From CAYGUK01 sp964352985 (GTDB lineage Bacteria > Pseudomonadota > Gammaproteobacteria > JAHCLG01): a stretch of DNA of 13,581 bases. The stretch spans positions 1 through 13,581 of the forward strand of contig CAYGUK010000103.1 in the NCBI GenBank assembly GCA_964352985.1, read 5' to 3'. This document shows positions 8,301 to 13,581 of this stretch, piece after piece. Positions within the stretch are counted from its first letter, which is position 1. Each line of letters begins with the position of its first letter. The notes under the pieces are model-generated. The model was not told the origin of the DNA and ran no database searches. It saw nothing but the letters and a program-made list of their open reading frames with translations. Made by a program: the position numbers and the translations under genes.

Positions 8301-11131
8301 TGTCAACAACATCATTTCCACTAGATGATAAACCAACGCCTCTCAATTTAAATACAGAAAAAACCGGACAATATCAAATCCAACTGATTGATACTCAAAT
8401 GAATAAAATCGTAACCAAATTTGATTACACCGTGATTGGTGGAGAAAACCAACCACTGCAAAACTCTGTATTAAAAGTTCATCTTGATAAAAAATCCTAC
8501 TCCCCAGGTGAAAATATTGTCGCGCAAATTTCTGCGCCTTATACCGGCAGTGGATTAATTACAATAGAAAAAGATAAAGTTTATAGTTATCGATGGTTCA
8601 CAATGACAAGTCATAGTACTGAAGTTACTATTCCTACACCTAAAGCATTAGAAGGAAATGGTTATGTAAATGTCACGCTAACGCGTGCCTATGATTCCAG
8701 CAAAAAAACAATGAATCCTTTATCTTACACTATTGTCCCCTTTACGCTCTCTAAAAAAGAACATCAAATTAAAATTACCTTAGATACTTTGCTTCAGACA
8801 GAACCCGGTAAAGATTTTCATATTTCATATCACACAGACAAACCGAGTCAAATTATTGTTTACGCAGTGAATGAAGGAATTTTGCAAACGGCAAATTATT
8901 CTTTACCTAATCCATTAAGTTATTTTTTCCAAAAACAAGCATTACAAGTTGCTACCATGCAAACGATAGACTTAATTTTACCAAGATTTTTAGCGCCTAA
9001 TTTATCGGCACCTGGTGGTGGTGAAGAAGATGAAGGTATTGGTAGCGCACGCAGTGCTAACGCAATGGCATTTGATGGCTTGGGTGGTTCAGGTTTAAAC
9101 CCATTTACGCGTAAATTAAAAAAACCGGTTGCCTATTGGAGTGGATTATTAAATGCTGATAGCTCTAGTCAAACTTTGTCATTCCCCATTCGAAGTGATT
9201 TTAATGGTACGTTAAGAGTGATGGCGATTGCGGTCAATCAACAAGCTTTTGGTCGCGCCGATAAATTATCAATAATTAAAGGACCTTATATTATTGTGCC
9301 GAATACGCCAACTTTTGCCGCCCCCGGTGATCAATTTAAATTTTCTGTAACGGTGGCGAATAATATTAAAGATAATGATAAACCCACAACAGTTAGCATT
9401 AAAACAAGTGCTGCTTTATCTATCGAAGGCGAAAATTCAAAAACTTTGACGATTCCAAGTGGTGAAGAAAAAACTATTTTATTTGTTATTAAAGTATCTA
9501 AACCATTAGGGAATGCCAATATTGATATTACCGCGAGCAATGGCACGAAAGAAAGTCACACCAATGCAACCTTGAGTGTGAGACCAGCTGTGGCATTTTC
9601 TACCGATATTATTAACGGTACGAGTTTAAAAGAAGAAGAAACCAAAAGTGTGAACACGGATTTTTATCCGCAATATCGTCATTTGTCCACCATAGCAAAT
9701 TATTCACCTTTGATTTTAGCGAATGGTTTAGATTATTATTTGACGCAATTTCCATTTGGTTGCACGGAACAATCTGTCAGTAAAGTCTTTCCATTATTAG
9801 CGTTATCAAAAGTTGATGGTTATCCCATTAAGCGTGATGACGTCACTAAAAAATATCAACACTTACTCCAACAATTACGTAGTCGTCAAGCTTATAATGG
9901 GAGTTTTTATTATTGGCCAGGCTCAACGAATAATCCTTCTAATCAATTTGTTTCAATTTACACAGTCGATTTTCTAACGGAAGCAAAAGCACAAGGATTT
10001 AATGTGCCACCAACGATGTTGACGAGTGGATTAAATTATTTAAAAACCATTGCCAGCGCTAATACGACGGATATTTCTATAGCAAGAAAACAAGCTTATG
10101 CTATTTATGTATTAACCAAAAATGGCATTGTGACAACGAATTATTTAACCAAATTACGTGACACATTAAATAAAAATTTTACGAAAACTTGGCAACAAGA
10201 TATCACCGGCGCGTATATTGCAGCTTGTTATAAATTATTGCAATTCAATGACAGTGCAAATCAATTAATCAAAAAATATCAATTTACCAAACCCAACCCA
10301 AATGAATTTGAAGATTTTTATGATAGTTTGAGTAGTAATTCGCAATATATAATTTTACTCAGTCAGCATTTTCCCGAAATGCTAAACACACTGACCGACG
10401 AACAAATCCAACAATTATTAAATCCGATTACTAATATGAGTTACAATAGTTATAGCGCAGCATTAGCCATACGTGCGTTAGCTAGCATTGCAAAAGCAAC
10501 AGAAGGTAATAATCAAACAATATCAATTACTGCTAGAAATAATCAAAATAATATTATTCCCCTACCTTTGGCACCCAGCAAATATCAAGCCACGCACTTC
10601 CCTGCTGAAACAAAACACTTAACGTTTCAAAATAATAGTGGCAATAAATTTTATTTTCAAATCACCCAAGCCGGGTTTAGTCAAATGGTACCAAATGCTA
10701 AAGTCGCTAATGATATCGAAATCTATCGCGAATACGATAATGATAAAGGTCAACCGATACATAACGTTAAAATAGGTGAAAATGTCACAGTGAAAATTCG
10801 TTTACGTTCCACTAACGATAAAATAATTCCGCATATTGCCATTGTAGATTTACTACCTGGTGGCTTTGATGTCGTGAATAATTCTATCAATAGACAATTA
10901 TTTGATTATGTAAATCCACGTGAAGATCGCGTTTTATTTTTTACAGCAGCTTCGCCAAATATTAAAACGTTCACTTATAAAATTAAAGCAGTGAATCAAG
11001 GACAATTCACGATTCCACCGATTTATGCGACTAGCATGTATGTGCCCACGGTTAAAGCCAGAGGCTTAAGTGGTGAAATCACAATTACGAAAGCAACAAC
11101 AGATGATAATAAAACGTCTACTCAAAAGTAG
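5333..11131 (+). CDS. yfhM: Thioester alpha-2-macroglobulin family protein, membrane-anchored (YfhM-like)
   Basis: Very large predicted periplasmic protease trap, 1932 residues against about 1650 for E. coli YfhM. After a short basic cytoplasmic segment comes one hydrophobic helix (about 41-56) ending near W57; there is no lipobox Cys, so it should be an inner-membrane anchor rather than a lipoprotein. Family landmarks in order are an N-terminal Ig-like segment with PDSPWPAGKMYHI near 140-155, the MG2 signature DRGLYRP at 686-692, the start of the bait-region domain near 1047 (LDKKSYSPGENI), a Gly/acidic/Ala-rich loop at about 1226-1256, and the A2M domain from about 1257 (NPFTRKLKKPVAYWSG). 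The thioester motif GCTEQ follows with C1477 and Q1480, then a C-terminal MG domain with LLPGGFDVV near 1840. The intact C-x-E-Q predicts covalent capture of a protease after bait cleavage. An AAGGA site precedes the ATG and pbpC overlaps the 3' end, the classical partner arrangement. The extra length lies N-terminal to the thioester. Confidence 0.93.
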   Translation: MTFIKRILASLFGQVQWQAPSWLSTINNSRKQNAEKFWVKFIALIVFVIIIITGIKWYLNLPQPEYIQAKIIPPTTELIAKGQKQPALTINFYENNASGGQSIMMIAPLELVNKTVSTGITITPELKGTWRWQGQSQLTFTPDSPWPAGKMYHIHFAKTVFTKNTTLATYDHEFTTVPFTASISQFFYYQSPKDPSVHQTVATVNFNYPVNQDSFKEHVSLALQADKKHNLMPQSYEFKIKFDKFSRIAYITSATIQLPDVERFMILTLHKGIKPEHGPSITKDDLTDTTKIPTISSFVKINSINAHIVRDKNNKPEQILSINISPGVTLNTLEKYLSVYLLPQNVINIDTGKLMKNYTWYSPSQVNEDILQHSEKLDLLALPTMEKFNQQYNFLLNANSNRYLYIKINKGMPVFGTYHLANLFHQVIKVPSYPRELNFVHQGALLALNGPRQIEMATRNVPAIKYEIARVLPNEINHFVTQTQGNFSHPQFVSYHFDEKDLSAEVSTIKYINNATPALQQFSYLDVGQYLKQDNPVGEKLGLFFIKATAWDPKNKYSLGVDTSRVILITDMGLIVKNNENNTHDLFVQSIVTGLPLGDCAVSVLGRNGLAIFTGTTDEQGHLNIPSLKNFTGSQQPVAYVVTKGDDVSFMPYDRSDRTLQTSRFDTGGITEPDNHQDLRAYLFSDRGLYRPSEKVHLAMIVKPHDLTQNIQGIPVELEITNPRGNTLVKEKVNLTNFGYLTYDFQTQRDSFAGMYQARLYLMKKQHRSFLLGSTTFRVEDFMPDTMKIKMSFNTKNDIGWVNPTNIEAKVTLTNLYGTPASQRRIEAKMTLSPSSFYFSRYNNYHFLDPLINKDKKVKYVNQTLPAQSTNQQGDTVFKLPLSQYTNSSYRLNVFATGFSASGGRGVSTDKSLMISPLSYIVGYYSKNDLDTLKLKEHYHVDILALNPKIDPIKVSHLELKRIALNNVSVLVQQANGTFQYQTKVKQKIMSTTSFPLDDKPTPLNLNTEKTGQYQIQLIDTQMNKIVTKFDYTVIGGENQPLQNSVLKVHLDKKSYSPGENIVAQISAPYTGSGLITIEKDKVYSYRWFTMTSHSTEVTIPTPKALEGNGYVNVTLTRAYDSSKKTMNPLSYTIVPFTLSKKEHQIKITLDTLLQTEPGKDFHISYHTDKPSQIIVYAVNEGILQTANYSLPNPLSYFFQKQALQVATMQTIDLILPRFLAPNLSAPGGGEEDEGIGSARSANAMAFDGLGGSGLNPFTRKLKKPVAYWSGLLNADSSSQTLSFPIRSDFNGTLRVMAIAVNQQAFGRADKLSIIKGPYIIVPNTPTFAAPGDQFKFSVTVANNIKDNDKPTTVSIKTSAALSIEGENSKTLTIPSGEEKTILFVIKVSKPLGNANIDITASNGTKESHTNATLSVRPAVAFSTDIINGTSLKEEETKSVNTDFYPQYRHLSTIANYSPLILANGLDYYLTQFPFGCTEQSVSKVFPLLALSKVDGYPIKRDDVTKKYQHLLQQLRSRQAYNGSFYYWPGSTNNPSNQFVSIYTVDFLTEAKAQGFNVPPTMLTSGLNYLKTIASANTTDISIARKQAYAIYVLTKNGIVTTNYLTKLRDTLNKNFTKTWQQDITGAYIAACYKLLQFNDSANQLIKKYQFTKPNPNEFEDFYDSLSSNSQYIILLSQHFPEMLNTLTDEQIQQLLNPITNMSYNSYSAALAIRALASIAKATEGNNQTISITARNNQNNIIPLPLAPSKYQATHFPAETKHLTFQNNSGNKFYFQITQAGFSQMVPNAKVANDIEIYREYDNDKGQPIHNVKIGENVTVKIRLRSTNDKIIPHIAIVDLLPGGFDVVNNSINRQLFDYVNPREDRVLFFTAASPNIKTFTYKIKAVNQGQFTIPPIYATSMYVPTVKARGLSGEITITKATTDDNKTSTQK
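9008..9100 (+). other. Candidate bait loop of the macroglobulin
   Basis: Codons 1226-1256 form a Gly-rich, acidic then Ser/Ala/Gly stretch (PGGGEEDEGIGSARSANAM and onward) with low predicted structure, directly before the conserved NPFTRK...PVAYWSG block. It lies about 250 residues before the thioester Cys, where bacterial macroglobulins carry an exposed protease-cleavable loop. Assignment as bait is inference from position and composition; it contains one Arg (GSARSAN) plus acidic and small residues, so several protease classes could cut it. Confidence 0.45.
9761..9772 (+). other. Thioester motif Cys-Thr-Glu-Gln
   Basis: The four codons for C1477-T1478-E1479-Q1480 sit in the context FPFGCTEQSVSKVFP, matching the GC-x-EQ context of thioester-containing bacterial macroglobulins. 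In the family the Cys and Gln side chains form an internal thioester that reacts with the attacking protease. Its presence separates this protein from the thioester-less macroglobulin class and agrees with the PBP1C neighbour. Confidence 0.9.
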
Positions 11132-13421
11132 TTTTTATTTATTATTAATATTAACGCTTTTAATAAGCTTGCTTTGGTATTTTTGCCCAAAACCACCATT
11201 ATTACAGCCTTATTCTTTTTCAACAGCGATTTACGACAGTCAACACCATTTGTTAAGACTGAGTTTATCAAAAGATGATAAATATCGTTTATATACTCCG
11301 TTAGATCAAATATCACCGCAATTTATAGAAGCCACATTATTAAAAGAAGATCGGTTTTTTTACTCACATCATGGTGTCAATCCCGTTGCGTTGTTTAAAG
11401 CATTTTGGGCAACATTTATTTCTCACCATCAACGTCGTGGTGCGTCAACAATCACCATGCAATTAGCTCGGATGCGATTTAATATCAATTCTAAATCAAT
11501 CAGGGGTAAATTAATTCAACTACTTCGAGCATTACAACTTGAACGACATTATTCAAAATCACAATTACTCGAAGCGTATTTAAATCTTGCATCTTATGGC
11601 CGGAATATTGAAGGCATAGGTGCAGCGAGTTTAATTTATTTACAAAAACCAGCGCAGGATTTAAATTTAATCGACAGTGTCACATTAGCGACTATTCCGC
11701 AAAATCCCAATAAAAATGCACCGTTTAAATTTCATCATCGTTTTTTAAAAAAAGCGCGACAAGAATTATTTTTAGATTGGTTAGAAAGTCATCCACAAGA
11801 TGCCAACCAACAACTTGCGCTTGATTTACCGTTGCAACTTACAGGAATTAATGATTTACCCTTTTATGCGCCGCATTTTGTAACAGACATACTGCAAAAA
11901 AATCATCAACAACAGAAAATTATTACCACATTGAATTTAGATATGCAAAAATTATTCGAACATATTGTTAAACAATATATCGAAGCTCATCATCAAATTG
12001 GTATAAATAATGTTGCAGTTATTCTAGTAGATGCCGAAACGATGGGTGTGAAAGTCTTAATTGGTTCAGGTGATTTTTATAATGAAAAAATATATGGTCA
12101 GGTTAATGGTGTTAGCGCGCAGCGCTCATCGGGATCAACATTAAAACCTTTTATCTATGCGCTTGCAATGGAACAAGGTTTAATTCATCCGCAAACTATT
12201 TTACATGATGCGCCGCGCACTTATGGTACGTATAATCCTGAAAATTATGATTATGATTTTGCAGGACCAATTGATGCCACGACAGCGCTTAATAGCAGTC
12301 GCAATATTCCCGCTGTTTCATTATTACAGCAACTCAGCACGCCGGATCTTTATGCTTTTTTAAAATTTGCAGAGATTAATAATTTAAAAGAGAAATCACA
12401 TTATGGCCTTGCACTAGCATTAGGTGGCGCAGAAATTTCACTCGAAGAATTAGTAAAACTCTATGCCATTTTTGTTAATCAAGGCGAATTAAAACCCATT
12501 CGAAAAATTAACTCCACACCAATTTCTACCACTAATATTTTATTCTCACCTGAAGTCAGTTTTTTAATTTTAGACATGATGAAAAATAATGGCTTACCTA
12601 ATCATATTATTTATCGCAATCAACAAACAAAAACCTTACCAATTGCCTGGAAAACAGGCACATCCCACGGTTTTCGTGATGCTTGGGCGGTGGGGGTTTT
12701 TCATCAATATGTGTTAGGTGTTTGGATTGGCAATTTTAATGGTCAGGGTAATAATAGTTTTTCAGGACGAAGTGCGGCCGGTCCTTTGTTTGCCGAGTTA
12801 TTTCATGCATTACATTATCACTTTCCAAGTCAACCGCTAACGCAAAAGAAAAAGTTAAATTTAACAAAAGTTGATATTTGCAGTGCAAGTGGACAATTAC
12901 CCACATCAGTTTGTCCCCATACCCTACCCACTTGGTTTATTCCAGGTATTTCACCAATACAAAAAGACACTGTTTTTAAAGAAATTGCGATTAATCAAAA
13001 AACCGGTTTAAGAGCCTGCCATTATGATCAAAATACTATTTTTAAAGTTTATGAGTTTTGGCCTTCAGATATTTTAAATTTATTTCATACTGCAGGGATC
13101 CATAAAGCATTGCCCCCTGCTTATGAAAAAAATTGTCATCTCAATCAATATCAAGATAATAGCAATCCGCCAGAAATCACATCACCTTATCGTCATGCTA
13201 TTTATGCGATTACTTTAAAAGAAAAAAGTGAGATCCCTTTTACCGCCACTGTTGGCGCCGATGTTAAAACCTTATATTGGTTTGTGAATAAAACCTTTAT
13301 TGGAAAAACCAGTCGCGAAACCCCTTTATTTTGGCCGGCCCAAGCTGGAAAATATATTATCCGAGTAATAGATGATCATGGTCGAGTCGCATCTCGAACG
13401 ATTACGATAAAATTAATTTAA
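11070..13421 (+). CDS. pbpC: Penicillin-binding protein 1C (glycosyltransferase/transpeptidase)
   Basis: Bifunctional class A PBP of the PBP1C type, 783 residues (E. coli PbpC about 770), inner-membrane with a periplasmic catalytic part. There is one N-terminal helix at about 20-38. The glycosyltransferase domain has catalytic E93 in LLKEDRFFYSHHGVNP and GASTITMQLAR downstream. The transpeptidase domain has the active-site S356 in SSGSTLKPF (S-T-L-K), SRN at 410-412 and KTG at 528-530 (WKTGTSHGFRDAWAVG). A C-terminal BiPBP_C-type beta domain ends the protein (about 710-783). The start is uncertain. GTG at 11070 has GAGG 5 nt upstream (11061-11064) and overlaps yfhM by 62 nt; GTG at 11073 is also possible. 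ATG at 11103 gives a compact MIIKRLLKSS start and a 29-nt overlap, but only a weak ribosome site. Either way translation should be coupled to yfhM. E. coli has the same yfhM-pbpC order. Confidence 0.94.
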   Translation: MVKSQLRKQQQMIIKRLLKSSFYLLLILTLLISLLWYFCPKPPLLQPYSFSTAIYDSQHHLLRLSLSKDDKYRLYTPLDQISPQFIEATLLKEDRFFYSHHGVNPVALFKAFWATFISHHQRRGASTITMQLARMRFNINSKSIRGKLIQLLRALQLERHYSKSQLLEAYLNLASYGRNIEGIGAASLIYLQKPAQDLNLIDSVTLATIPQNPNKNAPFKFHHRFLKKARQELFLDWLESHPQDANQQLALDLPLQLTGINDLPFYAPHFVTDILQKNHQQQKIITTLNLDMQKLFEHIVKQYIEAHHQIGINNVAVILVDAETMGVKVLIGSGDFYNEKIYGQVNGVSAQRSSGSTLKPFIYALAMEQGLIHPQTILHDAPRTYGTYNPENYDYDFAGPIDATTALNSSRNIPAVSLLQQLSTPDLYAFLKFAEINNLKEKSHYGLALALGGAEISLEELVKLYAIFVNQGELKPIRKINSTPISTTNILFSPEVSFLILDMMKNNGLPNHIIYRNQQTKTLPIAWKTGTSHGFRDAWAVGVFHQYVLGVWIGNFNGQGNNSFSGRSAAGPLFAELFHALHYHFPSQPLTQKKKLNLTKVDICSASGQLPTSVCPHTLPTWFIPGISPIQKDTVFKEIAINQKTGLRACHYDQNTIFKVYEFWPSDILNLFHTAGIHKALPPAYEKNCHLNQYQDNSNPPEITSPYRHAIYAITLKEKSEIPFTATVGADVKTLYWFVNKTFIGKTSRETPLFWPAQAGKYIIRVIDDHGRVASRTITIKLI

Positions 13422-13581
13422 ATTTGAATCCACAAAAAATGATAATAAAAAAGAATGCAATCATCCCCTTAAATTTAATTCTTAGTTAGAAAATTAGTAA
13501 CTACACAGCAAATTTAAGCTAAAACATAGAAACGCTGAAAAGAACAGACTTTCCTTACGCGATGGGGATACTTAAGGGGAG
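13422..13581. other. Intergenic region after pbpC, no recognised gene
   Basis: These 160 bp are AT-rich up to about 13535 and then less so. There is no clear GC-stem-plus-T-run terminator just after pbpC, so either transcription ends through a weak structure or the operon continues. A minus-strand open frame of 21 codons enters from the right edge and stops with TAA at 13514-13516; it is too short to call. The main structure is the inverted repeat listed separately. Confidence 0.4.
13464..13580. repeat. 9-bp inverted repeat spaced by 99 bp at the right edge
   Basis: TCCCCTTAA at 13464-13472 is an exact reverse complement of TTAAGGGGA at 13572-13580. The left arm can also pair in part with GGGGAT at 13564-13569 (ATCCCC at 13463-13468), giving two competing partners. 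The arms are unusually GC-containing for this gap. They could be the ends of a small repeat element, the closing stem of a structured RNA, or part of a larger element cut by the window. The right arm ends one base from the edge, so its full extent cannot be seen. Confidence 0.35.

Noticed and set aside
5333..11131. Reading the large gene as a secreted adhesin or RTX-type toxin because of its size
   Set aside because: The GCTEQ thioester, the DRGLYRP signature, the NPF...PVAYWSG block and the adjacent pbpC identify it as a macroglobulin; there are no RTX or adhesin repeats.
11122..11316. Minus-strand 64-codon open frame at the yfhM/pbpC junction
   Set aside because: It lies antisense to the PbpC membrane helix and glycosyltransferase start, which are strongly supported. 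The composition is that of a shadow frame and no ribosome site stands out.
13514..13579. Minus-strand open frame entering from the right edge (21 codons)
   Set aside because: Too short, no recognisable motif, and it runs through the inverted repeat. It could be the tail of a gene beyond the edge but cannot be supported here.

Overview
This 13.6 kb, AT-rich window looks chromosomal and gammaproteobacterial. The A/T-leaning codon use, the PilS/PilR pair, a two-domain glutamine-dependent NAD synthetase, a PII protein and an adjacent alpha-2-macroglobulin/PBP1C pair would fit a Legionellales/Coxiellaceae-like, possibly host-associated, lineage. That placement is inference; no rRNA or other marker gene is present to settle it.

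Layout: 1-53 holds the possible last codons of a rightward gene. 192-3217 (minus strand) carries pilS then pilR, 2 bp apart, encoding the sensor kinase and sigma-54-dependent activator that control type IV pilin transcription in other gammaproteobacteria. A 139-bp divergent intergenic region (3218-3356) holds candidate promoters for both directions. From 3357 to 13421 (plus strand) four genes are packed with 3 bp, 11 bp and then overlapping junctions: nadE, glnB (PII), a 1932-codon thioester alpha-2-macroglobulin (yfhM-like) and pbpC (penicillin-binding protein 1C). They are very likely one operon. The last 160 bp has no recognised gene and contains a 9-bp inverted repeat about 100 bp apart, the second arm lying at the window edge.

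How the genes may work together: NadE consumes glutamine and PII reads 2-oxoglutarate, ATP/ADP and (through GlnD, if present) glutamine, so nadE-glnB joins NAD production to carbon/nitrogen status. The alpha-2-macroglobulin is predicted to be a periplasmic protease trap, and PBP1C a murein glycosyltransferase/transpeptidase; the pair is a known conserved unit thought to guard and repair the envelope. Here the trap is anchored by an N-terminal membrane helix rather than a lipid, and has a longer N-terminal half than the E. coli protein.

No gene here is clearly new in kind and I see no phage, CRISPR, toxin-antitoxin or defence island. The points worth following up are the nadE-glnB coupling, sequence departures in the PII T-loop base and in the PilR Walker A motif, the architecture of the macroglobulin, and the inverted repeat at the right edge.
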